This document shows positions 8,901 through 17,814 of a stretch of 64,000 bases of DNA, one piece after another. Position 1 is the stretch's first letter. Each line of letters begins with the position of its first letter. The position numbers and the translations under genes were made by a program. The stretch spans positions 1,541,001 through 1,605,000 of the forward strand of contig CP073344.1 in the NCBI GenBank assembly GCA_024397875.1. Direction: 5' to 3'. Below the pieces are notes generated by a model that did no database searches, was not told the DNA's origin, and saw nothing but the letters and a program-made list of their open reading frames with translations. Source of the DNA: Amphritea atlantica. Lineage in GTDB: Bacteria > Pseudomonadota > Gammaproteobacteria > Pseudomonadales > Balneatricaceae.

Positions 8901-9806
8901 ATGAAGGTTCTGATCAGTGGTGGTACCGGCTTTATTGGACGTCATTTAATTCCGCGATTACTGGAGTACGGCCATGAACCGGTGGTTCTGACCCGTTCCG
9001 GGACCAAAGCCCGAAAGTTGTTTGGCTCCTCGGTCAGAGTGATTACCGATCTTGATCAGATTAGCAACGATGAGCAGATCGACGGCATCATCAATCTGGC
9101 CGGGGAGGGGATTGCCGATAAGCGTTGGAGTGAAAAGCGTAAACAGGCATTAATCGACAGCCGGATTAAAACAACTGCCGATATTATGTCGCTGATCACG
9201 CGTCTTGAGCATGCACCAGAGGTGATGGTCAGTGGTTCCGCTATCGGTTTCTATGGCTGTCGTACGGATGATCTGTTGCTGGATGAACATGGTGAGATCG
9301 TTGACGATTATTGCCATCGGTTGTGTCAACGCTGGGAGAGTGAAGCGCTCAGGGCTGAGACGATGGGCGTCAGGGTATGCCTGATCAGAACCGGTGTGGT
9401 ACTGGGCCACGGCGGCGCATTGGCAAAAATGCTGCCTGCGTTCAGGCTGGGTCTCGGCGGGCCGATCGCCAGAGGCGATCAGTGGATGTCCTGGATTCAT
9501 GTGGATGATGAGGTTGAGGTTATCTGTATGATGCTCACCCATAATGCGTTTCACGGTGCTTATAATCTAACGGCCCCAGATGCGGTGACCAATGCAGCTT
9601 TCAGTCGGGAGCTGGCGGCTGTTTTATCGCGACCCTGCTGGCTGAGGGTCCCGGCAGTCGTCATTGATCTTATGCTGGGTGAGGGCAGCGATCTGTTGCT
9701 TAAGGGCCAAAAAGTCTATCCCGACAGGTTGCTTAAGGCCGGTTATAAGTTCGCTTTTCCTGATCTGAAAACGGCTCTGAATCAGATACTGGAGCCCGCC
9801 GACTAA
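8901..9806 (+). CDS. TIGR01777-family epimerase (YfcH-like)
   Basis: A 301-residue extended short-chain dehydrogenase/epimerase. The NAD(P)-binding motif GGTGFIG is at residues 8-14; the GSAIGFYG segment and the C-terminal DUF1731 region (…LLKGQKVYPDRLLKAGYKF) mark the TIGR01777/YfcH family. Members are widespread in bacteria and plastids; the substrate is not known and the label epimerase is by fold only. It has a good GAGGAG Shine-Dalgarno (8889-8894) and is divergent from riboflavin synthase. Confidence 0.9.
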   Translation: MKVLISGGTGFIGRHLIPRLLEYGHEPVVLTRSGTKARKLFGSSVRVITDLDQISNDEQIDGIINLAGEGIADKRWSEKRKQALIDSRIKTTADIMSLITRLEHAPEVMVSGSAIGFYGCRTDDLLLDEHGEIVDDYCHRLCQRWESEALRAETMGVRVCLIRTGVVLGHGGALAKMLPAFRLGLGGPIARGDQWMSWIHVDDEVEVICMMLTHNAFHGAYNLTAPDAVTNAAFSRELAAVLSRPCWLRVPAVVIDLMLGEGSDLLLKGQKVYPDRLLKAGYKFAFPDLKTALNQILEPAD

Positions 9807-9848
9807 CTATACTGTCGCACTGGCTCTTTGCTAACAGCCGAGGTTGTT

Positions 9849-11558
9849 TCAGGCATGTTTACTCTCTGTCAGCTGGTTTTCCCTAATATGTGTCAGCGCC
9901 TGCGCCAGCAGATCTCCGGACCACTGATCAGCTTCAGTGCCGCTGATATAGCTTTCCATATCAATCAGCAGCAACTCCAGTGTTTTACTGTTGTTGAGCT
10001 CACTCAGATCGAGACTGTCAGAGAACTGAGTGCCTGGCCAGAACAGTCTTGCCCAGTCCAGAATCAACAATCGGGCTTCAAGCGGGATATCCCTGTTACA
10101 GGCTTCAATCGCATTGTTGAAGGCCTTTTGCTCGTTCTGTAGTCGTGTGTTAATTGTTTCCTGAGCGGAGTTCTCATGCCGCCCGGTTTTCCGCGACGCA
10201 GGGTATGGCGTATCTGAATTAGCATCCACCTCGCCAGTCTCAGCGTTGTGTATATCAAGATTTTTGCGCCGCTGAGCTGAGTGGCTGTAGAGCCAGCCCA
10301 GAGAGGAGATCACGGCTATCGCGGTTAACAACCAGATAAGTAAACGCATATTGTTGCTGTCGGAGGGGGCAACGGGGGGACTGAGCGGTTTAACCGTAGC
10401 CTCTGTTTCGGGCATCTCAGTGACTGTGGGAGAGAGTGCTGATTCAGAAGGTGGTTCAACTCTGAGGATCACCTGGGCTAAGCTGACTTTTTCACTTTTA
10501 TCCTGATTGATATTCCACCAGGGAATGATGATCTCTGGCAGGGTCACTTCACCCCGCTCGGCAGGGCTGATACGGATGGTTTCCGTACGGCTGCTGATCA
10601 CCCCTTTGGCGGTGACTCTTTGTTCCAGACTGACATCCTCAACGGTGATCTGCGCCAGTTCATTACGCAGTGGCATCAGTGCGGGCAGTTGTTCAGCCAG
10701 CAGCCCCTCGGCACTGATTTTCAGGGTCCGTATCAGGCTTTCACCCAGCACCAGATTGTTGTCATCATCGGTGAGATCTTCAAGGGTTATCTTGCTGGCG
10801 GGTAACCAGTAGCCACGTATTGCCTGAGATACGCGAGGTAATACATCGACAGAGATCGGATCAGTATCCATCTCCGGGGTCCCGGGACCAGCACTGAAGT
10901 GTGCTGAAGGAATTGTCAGCAGGCCGCTCTGTTGCGGAAAGATGGCGTAACTTTGCTCGGTTACCTGATAGGTCTGGCCTTTCATCTGGCGGCTATACAA
11001 CTGTGTATCACCGAGGGGGATCGTCCTGGTACCGGGTATGACCAGTTCTGACAGGGTCGACATGGGGGGCAGCTCATCAATATGGAACAGTCTGACGCTA
11101 TAAAGCAGCTGACTGTTCTGATAAACCTCGTTACTGTCTACCGAACTTTCCAAAAATGCATCGTTGCTGATCAGTGCGGCAGCCCCGGCAATACCCTCTA
11201 CCGTGATAAGTTGCGGCTGGCTGTATTCGTTATTCAGCTGAAGCATTGGAATCTGCAGGTCGCCTGCCCGACGCGGCCGCAGGAGTATTTTCCAGCGGGT
11301 TATGTTCTGGTTGGCGCCGTTGGCGTAACTGGAGACCGTCATCTGCTTGCTGCCGAGGAAGTGAAAATCCTGGGTCAGTGGTGAGAAATCCGGACGGATT
11401 GAGGTGCGCTGATCCACCTCAACCGTGAGCTGGATGGTTTCACCCTCGGTGATAGCAAAGCGGTCAGGAAAAACATTGAGCTGTGCCCAGGCCGGGGAGG
11501 TAAACAGTACAATTAAACCGGCAATAAGGTAGCGGGTATGGTGAATCATATGCGACAT
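9849..11558 (-). CDS. BatD-family protein (aerotolerance-related)
   Basis: A 569-residue protein with a signal peptide (ending SPAWA at about residue 25), a long periplasmic part made of beta-rich repeats (FPDRFAITEGETIQLTVEVD opens the first), one membrane helix around residues 405-422 (LLIWLLTAIAVISSLGWLYS) and a cytoplasmic tail. This is the BatD/oxygen-tolerance family. BatD usually lies in an operon with MoxR, DUF58, and the VWA proteins BatA and BatB. Here it stands alone, 5.5 kb from the MoxR-DUF58 pair, with no VWA gene next to it. The first ATG (11558) is used; GGAG lies 12 bases upstream, a somewhat long spacing. Confidence 0.85.
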   Translation of the reverse strand: MSHMIHHTRYLIAGLIVLFTSPAWAQLNVFPDRFAITEGETIQLTVEVDQRTSIRPDFSPLTQDFHFLGSKQMTVSSYANGANQNITRWKILLRPRRAGDLQIPMLQLNNEYSQPQLITVEGIAGAAALISNDAFLESSVDSNEVYQNSQLLYSVRLFHIDELPPMSTLSELVIPGTRTIPLGDTQLYSRQMKGQTYQVTEQSYAIFPQQSGLLTIPSAHFSAGPGTPEMDTDPISVDVLPRVSQAIRGYWLPASKITLEDLTDDDNNLVLGESLIRTLKISAEGLLAEQLPALMPLRNELAQITVEDVSLEQRVTAKGVISSRTETIRISPAERGEVTLPEIIIPWWNINQDKSEKVSLAQVILRVEPPSESALSPTVTEMPETEATVKPLSPPVAPSDSNNMRLLIWLLTAIAVISSLGWLYSHSAQRRKNLDIHNAETGEVDANSDTPYPASRKTGRHENSAQETINTRLQNEQKAFNNAIEACNRDIPLEARLLILDWARLFWPGTQFSDSLDLSELNNSKTLELLLIDMESYISGTEADQWSGDLLAQALTHIRENQLTESKHA

Positions 11559-11916
11559 AAGTGGGTTTATCTCCGGTTACTACCCGGCTCCAGAGCTCTT
11601 ATTACGGGTTACTCTTGTGACTGATTGTAGTTGTTGCTGTTGCTCGCAGAGAGAGACGCCCGTACCAATAGATACCACGTCTGCAGTGGCAGTAGCATAA
11701 CCGAAAAGCGGGTCAAAAGGATAACTTTTATATAGATATAAACTGTTGTTTTAGCACTGTTCCGGTGCGTCGGTTGCCGGTATTTGGCGGTTCGCAGAAT
11801 GGAATTAAGGCGGGCGACTGGGGTTAGATGGTTATCGCTGGCGTCGTCCCTGAGCGGGCAGTAGAATAGCGTTGAACTTGAGTTTCTATAAAGAGTATTT
11901 CCTGCAAAATCAGCCT
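11559..11916. other. Intergenic region between batD and the DUF2835 gene
   Basis: 358 bases between two divergent genes, so promoters for both should be here. I see a 7-bp palindrome TTTATAT-AG-ATATAAA near 11728-11743 that could be an operator or an AT-rich promoter element, but no clear -35/-10 pair, no tRNA-like fold and no convincing open frame. Confidence 0.4.
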
Positions 11917-12135
11917 ATGCAACAGATAATCGTCGATATAAGTTTAACTCAGGAGCAGTATCTGGCTCATTATACGCAGCAGGCAAGGGACGTTGTGGCA
12001 ACCAGTCGTGATGGACGGCGGGTCCGATTTCCATCATCTCTGTTGCAGCCCTATCTGTTACATAATGGAATTCAGGGGAGTTTTCGTATCTCATATACTG
12101 ACGCGGGAAAATTCAGTTCCATCGAACGGCTCTGA
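11917..12135 (+). CDS. DUF2835 family protein
   Basis: A 72-residue protein whose whole length matches the DUF2835 pattern: a hydrophobic opening strand (QQIIVDISL), the EQYLAHY segment, GRRVRFPSSLLQPY, then GIQGSFRISYTDAGKF. DUF2835 proteins are small, found mostly in gammaproteobacteria, and have no assigned function. I chose ATG 11917 because it matches the usual family start; an in-frame TTG at 11872 would add 15 unlike residues. No strong Shine-Dalgarno precedes either. It is followed 64 bp later by pyrD on the same strand. Confidence 0.8.
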   Translation: MQQIIVDISLTQEQYLAHYTQQARDVVATSRDGRRVRFPSSLLQPYLLHNGIQGSFRISYTDAGKFSSIERL

Positions 12136-12199
12136 TTTTTTTACAGCGCCTGCCGCTTTGCATATAATGCCCGCACTTTAATTTTACTTGTGGTATCCC

Positions 12200-13231
12200 A
12201 TGCTCTATCAAGCTGCCCGATCTTTGTTGTTTAAGCTCGACCCTGAAACGGCCCATGACCTGTCGCTGAACAGTCTCAACCTGATGTCCTGTATCGGATT
12301 AAACTCACTTTTTCGTATCAAGACAATCAGTCAGCCGGTTGAGGTGATGGGGATTAAATTCCCAAACCCGGTCGGGCTTGCTGCGGGGCTGGATAAAAAC
12401 GGTATCGCAATTGACGGTATGGCTTCGCTGGGTTTCGGTTTCATAGAAGTAGGCACTGTGACACCACGACCGCAGCCGGGTAACCCTCAACCACGTCTGT
12501 TTCGGATTCCTGAGCGTCAGGCGATTATCAATCGTATGGGGTTCAATAATCAGGGCGTTGATACGCTGCTGAAAAATATTGAGAAGAGCCGTTACGATGG
12601 CATCCTGGGAATCAATATCGGTAAGAATTTTGATACTCCGGTCGAGAAAGCCACTGACGACTATCTGATCTGTATGCGTAAAGTGTACGACAAGGCCAGT
12701 TATATAACCGTCAATGTTTCCTCTCCGAATACACCGGGGCTGCGTACATTGCAGTTCGGAGACTCGCTTAATGAGTTGCTGGCAGCGCTGAAAACCGAGC
12801 AGGCCCGACTGGCTCAGTTGCACGGAAAATATGTACCGATTGCAGTTAAGATTGCACCAGACATGAGCGAAGAGGAGTTTGCCCTGGTTGCGGCTTCACT
12901 CAAGTCATATGAGATAGATGGTGTGATCGCCACTAACACAACCCTGTCCCGTGCGGGTGTCGAAGACTCGCCGGTCGCGCAGGAAGCGGGGGGGCTGAGT
13001 GGCGTACCGGTGCGCAATGCGGCGACCAAGGCGATCCGTATCCTGGCCCGTGAACTGGATGGCGCAGTGCCAATTATCGGTGTCGGCGGTATCACGAATG
13101 GTTTTGATGCGGCAGAAAAGATTGAAGCTGGCGCTTCATTGGTTCAGGTCTATACCGGCTTTATCTATCGTGGCCCTGAGCTGGTCTCTGAGTCAGTAAA
13201 AGCGATTGCTGAGCTTGATAGAAAGGTGTGA
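12200..13231 (+). CDS. pyrD: Dihydroorotate dehydrogenase (quinone)
   Basis: A 343-residue class 2 dihydroorotate dehydrogenase, a membrane-associated FMN enzyme that oxidises dihydroorotate to orotate in pyrimidine synthesis and passes electrons to quinone. The N-terminal amphipathic region ([19 protein letters not shown]) is the membrane/quinone domain specific to class 2. [14 protein letters not shown] holds the catalytic Ser175; [14 protein letters not shown] and IGVGGI are FMN-binding segments. ATG 12200 gives the same N-terminal length as E. coli PyrD; an upstream TTG at 12188 is less likely. It ends at a hairpin (13285-13306). Confidence 0.97.
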   Translation: MLYQAARSLLFKLDPETAHDLSLNSLNLMSCIGLNSLFRIKTISQPVEVMGIKFPNPVGLAAGLDKNGIAIDGMASLGFGFIEVGTVTPRPQPGNPQPRLFRIPERQAIINRMGFNNQGVDTLLKNIEKSRYDGILGINIGKNFDTPVEKATDDYLICMRKVYDKASYITVNVSSPNTPGLRTLQFGDSLNELLAALKTEQARLAQLHGKYVPIAVKIAPDMSEEEFALVAASLKSYEIDGVIATNTTLSRAGVEDSPVAQEAGGLSGVPVRNAATKAIRILARELDGAVPIIGVGGITNGFDAAEKIEAGASLVQVYTGFIYRGPELVSESVKAIAELDRKV

Positions 13232-13284
13232 CAGACAAGGCAGGATCCGGCAAATAGGGCGGCAGGCTAAACGACTGATGTCAG

Positions 13285-13306
13285 AAAGGCTCCCTCGGGA
13301 GCCTTT
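13285..13306 (+). terminator. Terminator after pyrD
   Basis: AAAGGCTCCC and GGGAGCCTTT form a perfect 10-bp stem with a very short loop; only a weak T-rich stretch (CCTATTATGTT) follows. It lies between pyrD and the convergent rmf gene and may serve both. Confidence 0.7.
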
Positions 13307-13349
13307 CCTATTATGTTCTTTCCACTTTAATTAATTTTCGGTGGTTCGG

Positions 13350-13556
13350 TTAATGCAAAGATGGATTAATGTTTATAGCCGAGACACCCGACTGACCATT
13401 CCAGTGTGCTTCACGACCTTCTCGCCACCCACTCATCCACTGGGTTCTGAGGTCTCCGATTGTTACTGGGCACTCGTCTTTTGATTTGCCTACGAGTCCG
13501 GCTGTAAAGCCGCGATTGAAAAGTACTGAAGAACGATCACGTTTTTGTCTCTTCAT
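13350..13556 (-). CDS. rmf: Ribosome modulation factor
   Basis: A 68-residue basic protein starting MKRQKRDR, followed by RGFTAGLVGKSKDECP and QWMSGWREG, all hallmarks of RMF, which binds 70S ribosomes in stationary phase and dimerises them into inactive 100S particles. E. coli RMF has 55 residues; this one carries about a dozen more at the C terminus (HWNGQSGVSAININPSLH), beyond the conserved core. It is monocistronic and preceded by a long A+T-rich region that should hold growth-phase-regulated promoters. Confidence 0.95.
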   Translation of the reverse strand: MKRQKRDRSSVLFNRGFTAGLVGKSKDECPVTIGDLRTQWMSGWREGREAHWNGQSGVSAININPSLH

Positions 13557-14001
13557 AAAGACGCCTCTATTTAGTTCTTAATATTTTCAGGCAAATTACT
13601 GATACCACGGCCATTGGTGCGAAAGGTGGTTACAAGGCAAACTCATAACACTTTCTGTTTCCCTGCCGTCTCAGTAATCCGGGTTACTGTGACTCAATTG
13701 CTCCTGTGGTTTATGTGTTGACTGGTTAAAATATGAACTTCACAGAAATCCACAATGGCGCAAATGGAATAGGGTGTGTAATTAAAAAAAAGTATCAAGA
13801 ATCGATTTTTAATAAAAATGTCATAACCGCAAGTGCAAAAAGAGCATTACTTCAATAGCTTGCACAAGGGTTTTGAAACAACCAGACCTCAATGAAAAAT
13901 ATTCACTTTACTGTAGTTTTTTTTGAAATTGGATCTTAGCCATTGGTCTTAAAAGCGTTTGCCGTTAATATGCCGGTTCTTAAATGAGGTATTCCCCGAG
14001 T
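13557..14001. other. A+T-rich divergent region between rmf and rlmL
   Basis: 445 bases, clearly richer in A+T than the flanking genes, with several A and T tracts (a run of eight As near 13783, eight Ts near 13917). It separates two divergent genes of ribosome metabolism and must hold both promoters. A possible rlmL promoter is listed separately; for rmf I could not choose between weak candidates. No open frame or structured RNA is convincing. Confidence 0.5.
13943..13971 (+). promoter_or_regulatory. Possible sigma-70 promoter for rlmL
   Basis: TTGGTC (13943-13948) and TAATAT (13966-13971) are separated by 17 bases, the ideal spacing, and lie about 30 bases before the rlmL start. Each hexamer matches the consensus only partly, so this is a candidate. 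Confidence 0.35.
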
Positions 14002-16188
14002 ATGAAATTCTTTGCTACCTGTCCAAAAGGGCTGGAACCTGTACTGTTTGATGAGCTTCAGGCCCTGAATGTTGAAGCACCTAAACAAACCCTGGCGGGT
14101 GTTTACTTTTCAGGCGGGCTGGAAGCGGCCTATCGCGCCTGTTTATGGTCACGGGTAGCCAATCGTATTTTACTTGAATTGCACCGCTGTCCGGCAGAAA
14201 CCGCCGATCAGCTTTATCAGGGAGTGCAGCAACTCAAGTGGCTTGAGCATATGCGTCCTGAAGGGACTCTGACGATCGATTTTACGGGGCAGTCCGAGGG
14301 TATTAACCACAGTCGCTTTGGGGCGCAAAAGGTTAAGGATGCCATTGTCGATCAGATCCGTGATGAAACCGGGCGTCGTCCCTCTGTTGAGCGCCTGAAG
14401 CCGGACCTGAGAGTCAATGTTCACCTGCAGCGTGGTGAGGCAACGATCGCCGTTGATCTATCCGGGGATAGTCTTCATCGTCGTGGCTATCGTCTGCAGT
14501 CCGGCTCTGCGCCGATGAAAGAAAACCTTGCTGCGGCCTTGCTCTACCGTTGTGGCTGGCCGGAGAAGGCTGCTCAGGGGCAGGCCTTGCTTGATCCAAT
14601 GTGTGGTTCGGGAACATTGCTGATAGAGGGGGCGTTGATGGCTGCCGATATCGCTCCGGGTCTGCTGCGACGTGATTATGGCTTTACTTACTGGACACAG
14701 CACGACAGTCAACTCTGGAAATCCCTGATTGAAGAAGCTCAGGCGCGTCGTGCTACGGGCCTGAAGGCTGTCAGCAGCCGTTTTGAAGGTTTCGATGCGG
14801 ATGCAAAAGTACTCAATATTGCGCGGGATAATGCCCGCAGAGCCGGTGTAGAGTCATTGCTTCACCTTGAGCGCCGGGAGCTATCGCGACTGACACGTCC
14901 GGCCACAGACGCCCAGGGTCTGGTGGTAACGAATCCGCCTTATGGTGAGCGTCTGGGAGATGAGCCAACGCTGTTCTTCCTCTATCAGCATCTGGGGGAG
15001 CGCCTTAAAGCTGAATTTGCCGGCTGGCAAGGGGCGGTGTTTACCGGTAATCCAGAGCTCTGCCGGATGATGAAGCTGGCATCGGATAAAACCTATAAGT
15101 TATATAACGGTGCGATTCCGAGTCAGTTACAAATCTTTAATATCCGGGCACGAAAAGAAGCTGAGCTTCAAGTGCCTGAGAGGCCTGCCAAATCTGAACC
15201 TGATGCCCGGGAACCTGCCGTTACAGATGTTGCGCCGGTCGAATTAAGTGATGGCGCGCAGATGCTGGTTAACCGGTTGAAGAAAAATCTGAAGCAACTG
15301 GGTAAGTGGGCAAAGCGTCAGGATATAACCTGTTATCGTTTATATGATGCCGACCTGCCGGAGTATTCTGCCGCGATTGATATCTACAACGACTGGGTAC
15401 ATGTGCAGGAATATCAGGCGCCTAAAAGTGTTGATATGGTTAAAGCGTTTGCCCGCTTGCAGGAAATTGTTGCTGTGCTGCCGTCAGTGCTGGGGGTGCC
15501 GGCAGCCAATGTCATTCTGAAACAGCGTCGTCGTCAGCAGGGTACAAGTCAGTATGAAAAACAGGATCAGACTGCGAATTTCATCGATATAACCGAAGGT
15601 GGCTGTCGTATTCTGGTTAACCTGCAAGACTATCTCGATACCGGTTTGTTTCTGGATCATCGTCCGGTGCGATTGCAGATTCAGCAAGAATCGAAGGGGA
15701 AGGACTTCCTTAATCTGTTCTGCTATACCGCGACCGCATCACTTCATGCCGCTAAGGGCGGTGCCCGGTCAACCACAAGTGTTGATATGTCGGCGACCTA
15801 TCTTAACTGGGCTAAGAAGAACTTCGCTTTAAATGGCTACTCAGAAGCACGTAACCACTTTGTCCAGGAGGACTGTATCAAGTGGTTAAAGAGTCAGAAA
15901 GGACAAAGCTATGATCTGATCTTCCTGGATCCGCCAACGTTCTCTAACTCTAAGCGGATGCATGATGTTCTGGATGTTCAGCGAGATCATGTTGAGCTGA
16001 TCAATCTGGCGATGGGATTGTTGCGCCCGGAGGGTAAGCTGATCTTTTCCAATAACTATCGGCGCTTTAAAATTGATCCTCAGTTGTCAGAGCGTTATCA
16101 GGTGGTGGACATTACCCGTAAAACGATCGATCTTGATTTTAAGCGCAGCAGTAAGATTCATCACTGCTTCGAGATCTCAGCACTTTAA
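14002..16188 (+). CDS. rlmL: Bifunctional 23S rRNA methyltransferase (m2G2445 / m7G2069)
   Basis: A 728-residue fusion of the RlmL and RlmK methyltransferases. Residues ~1-160 hold the N-terminal ferredoxin-like and THUMP domains; the first catalytic domain has the SAM motif DPMCGSGT (199-206) and NPPYGERL (311-318) for N2-guanine methylation; the second domain has FCYTATASLHAA and DPPTFSNSKRM (643-653) for m7G2069. Both active-site motifs are intact. I chose ATG 14002 (MKFFATCPKGLE) because it aligns with the E. coli start; ATG 13984 would add six residues. A terminator follows at 16227-16252. Confidence 0.96.
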   Translation: MKFFATCPKGLEPVLFDELQALNVEAPKQTLAGVYFSGGLEAAYRACLWSRVANRILLELHRCPAETADQLYQGVQQLKWLEHMRPEGTLTIDFTGQSEGINHSRFGAQKVKDAIVDQIRDETGRRPSVERLKPDLRVNVHLQRGEATIAVDLSGDSLHRRGYRLQSGSAPMKENLAAALLYRCGWPEKAAQGQALLDPMCGSGTLLIEGALMAADIAPGLLRRDYGFTYWTQHDSQLWKSLIEEAQARRATGLKAVSSRFEGFDADAKVLNIARDNARRAGVESLLHLERRELSRLTRPATDAQGLVVTNPPYGERLGDEPTLFFLYQHLGERLKAEFAGWQGAVFTGNPELCRMMKLASDKTYKLYNGAIPSQLQIFNIRARKEAELQVPERPAKSEPDAREPAVTDVAPVELSDGAQMLVNRLKKNLKQLGKWAKRQDITCYRLYDADLPEYSAAIDIYNDWVHVQEYQAPKSVDMVKAFARLQEIVAVLPSVLGVPAANVILKQRRRQQGTSQYEKQDQTANFIDITEGGCRILVNLQDYLDTGLFLDHRPVRLQIQQESKGKDFLNLFCYTATASLHAAKGGARSTTSVDMSATYLNWAKKNFALNGYSEARNHFVQEDCIKWLKSQKGQSYDLIFLDPPTFSNSKRMHDVLDVQRDHVELINLAMGLLRPEGKLIFSNNYRRFKIDPQLSERYQVVDITRKTIDLDFKRSSKIHHCFEISAL

Positions 16189-16226
16189 TTTGAGCGTATC
16201 AGCAGCCCGAAAAGCCGCTTCTAATT

Positions 16227-16252
16227 AAAACCACCGCGAGGTGGTTTTTTTT
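16227..16252 (+). terminator. Rho-independent terminator after rlmL
   Basis: AAAACCACC-GCGA-GGTGGTTTT followed by a continuous T-run (eight Ts in all), a textbook intrinsic terminator 39 bp after the rlmL stop. Confidence 0.92.
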
Positions 16253-16291
16253 GGTGCGGATGACCTGCTGTTAATTGGTGCGAATTATGTA

Positions 16292-16309
16292 TTGGCATAG
16301 TACCTGCTT
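16292..16309 (+). promoter_or_regulatory. Candidate sigma-54 promoter upstream of amt
   Basis: TTGGCATAGTACCTGCTT has the -24 GG (16294-16295) and -12 GC (16306-16307) with exactly ten bases between, and TGGCA at -24 as in the consensus; the -12 half (CTGCT against TTGCA) is weaker. It would give a leader of roughly 170 bases before the GTG start. Sigma-54 control is usual for ammonium transporters. Confidence 0.6.
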
Positions 16310-16421
16310 ATAAATACGCACATTTCTGGAGCAAGAATGGCTGGGTTTAGCTCAGGCTTATCTATATGGTTGATGCAGGCGACCAATGCCGGATTCAGGA
16401 TTGTTCAAATAACTAAAAAGC

Positions 16422-16436
16422 GCACCAATAGTGTGC
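16422..16436. promoter_or_regulatory. Candidate NtrC-binding site
   Basis: GCACCAATAGTGTGC is a perfect GCAC-N7-GTGC palindrome, the core of the NtrC (NRI) operator. It lies between the sigma-54 candidate and the amt start, thus downstream of the presumed transcription start, which is unusual. Two TTGGTGCG half-sites also lie upstream, near 16250 and 16275. Confidence 0.5.
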
Positions 16437-16487
16437 CAATTATGGTTGTTGGCATTAAAAAGGTGCGTAAGTTTGCAGGAGATTTAC

Positions 16488-17696
16488 GTGGAAAGCGTTA
16501 ATAGTGCCGTAGAAACACTCGTCCAGAGTTCAAATACGCTGTTTATCCTGATGGGCGCCATCATGGTATTCGCGATGCATGCCGGGTTTGCCTTTCTTGA
16601 GGTGGGTACCGTCCGTCAGAAGAACCAGGTCAATGCGCTGGTTAAAATTATGACGGACTTCGGATTTTCCGCAGTCGCTTATTTTTTTATCGGCTACTGG
16701 GTCGCTTACGACGTTACCTTCTTTCAGGATGCTGAGACCCTGGCGCAGGGGAATGGCTATGAACTGGTGAAGTTCTTCTTTCTGATGACTTTTGCTGCGG
16801 CGATCCCGGCAATTGTCTCGGGTGGTATTGCTGAGCGGGCGCAGTTCTGGCCTTTCCTGATCGCTTCTTCCCTGATCGTTGCGTTTGTCTATCCGTTTTT
16901 TGAAGGCATTATCTGGAATGGTAATTATGGTATTCAGGATTGGATGGAGGCCTCGTTTGGTGCGGCGTTCCATGATTTTGCCGGATCCGTGGTGGTTCAT
17001 GCCGTGGGTGGCTGGCTCGGTCTGGTGGCAGTGATTATGCTGGGTATCCGAAAAGGGCGTTACAGAGGCGGAAAGCTGGTTGCGTTTCCGCCCTCGAATA
17101 TTCCTTTTCTGGCGCTGGGTGCGTGGATCCTCAGTATCGGTTGGTTTGGGTTTAATGTGATGTCTGCGCAGACGCTGGATGGTATTTCCGGTCTGGTAGC
17201 AGTCAACAGCCTGATGGCGATGGTTGGCGGTATTATCGTTTCACTGTTGCTGGGTAAGAATGACCCCGGGTTTATCCATAACGGTCCTCTGGCGGGTCTT
17301 GTGGCGATATGTGCCGGTTCAGATATTGTGCATCCAATTGGTGCGTTGATGATCGGGGGTATTGCTGGGGGGCTGTTCGTCTGGATGTTTACCGTGGTGC
17401 AGAATCGCTGGAAGATTGATGATGTGCTGGGTGTGTGGCCATTACACGGGCTTTGCGGTGCGTGGGGCGGTATTGCGGCGGGTATCTTCGGTTCGGTCTC
17501 TCTGGGAGGTCTGGGCGGTGTCAGTCTGACTGCGCAGGTTATTGGTACTGTTTTGGGGATAGTGATCGCGGTGGTTGGTGGTGTGATCGTTTATGGCGCC
17601 ATTAAAGTTGTCATGGGTCTTCGGCTGGATGAGGAGCAGGAGTTTAACGGTGCGGATCTGTCGATTCATAATATCGAGTCCGTATCGGTTGACTGA
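16488..17696 (+). CDS. amt: Ammonium transporter (Amt family)
   Basis: A 402-residue inner-membrane channel of the Amt/Mep/Rh family with about eleven helices. Characteristic segments are FILMGAIMVFAMHAGFAFLE, the VSGGIAERAQFWPF motif, FHDFAGSVVVHAVGG with a pore histidine, and VWPLHGLCGAWGGIAAGI with the second pore histidine. It conducts ammonium into the cell under nitrogen limitation. I chose GTG 16488 because AGGAG stands 5 bases upstream and the protein then starts just before the first helix; upstream in-frame codons give an unlike N terminus. No glnK lies next to it, unlike the common glnK-amtB pair. A bidirectional terminator follows. Confidence 0.95.
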   Translation: MESVNSAVETLVQSSNTLFILMGAIMVFAMHAGFAFLEVGTVRQKNQVNALVKIMTDFGFSAVAYFFIGYWVAYDVTFFQDAETLAQGNGYELVKFFFLMTFAAAIPAIVSGGIAERAQFWPFLIASSLIVAFVYPFFEGIIWNGNYGIQDWMEASFGAAFHDFAGSVVVHAVGGWLGLVAVIMLGIRKGRYRGGKLVAFPPSNIPFLALGAWILSIGWFGFNVMSAQTLDGISGLVAVNSLMAMVGGIIVSLLLGKNDPGFIHNGPLAGLVAICAGSDIVHPIGALMIGGIAGGLFVWMFTVVQNRWKIDDVLGVWPLHGLCGAWGGIAAGIFGSVSLGGLGGVSLTAQVIGTVLGIVIAVVGGVIVYGAIKVVMGLRLDEEQEFNGADLSIHNIESVSVD

Positions 17697-17768
17697 AGTC
17701 TCTCGCTGATTCGGATTCTGCGGGCTGTCGCCTCGTAGTATTATTTTCAGATTAATAATCTGACTCAC

Positions 17769-17814
17769 AAAAAAAGCAGTGGTTTTCGCGTTAATGTGCG
17801 GCCGCTGCTTTTTT
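17769..17814. terminator. Bidirectional terminator
   Basis: An A-rich arm AAAAAAAGCAGTGG (17769-17782) pairs with CCGCTGCTTTTTT (17802-17814) with one G-U pair, giving T-runs on both strands. It sits between amt and the convergent membrane-protein gene and can stop both. Confidence 0.85.

Noticed and set aside
16450..16485. Second sigma-54 promoter nearer amt (TTGGCATTAAAAAGGTGCG and AGGTGCGTAAGTTTGCA)
   Set aside because: The GG to GC distances are 12 and 11 bases, not the required 10.
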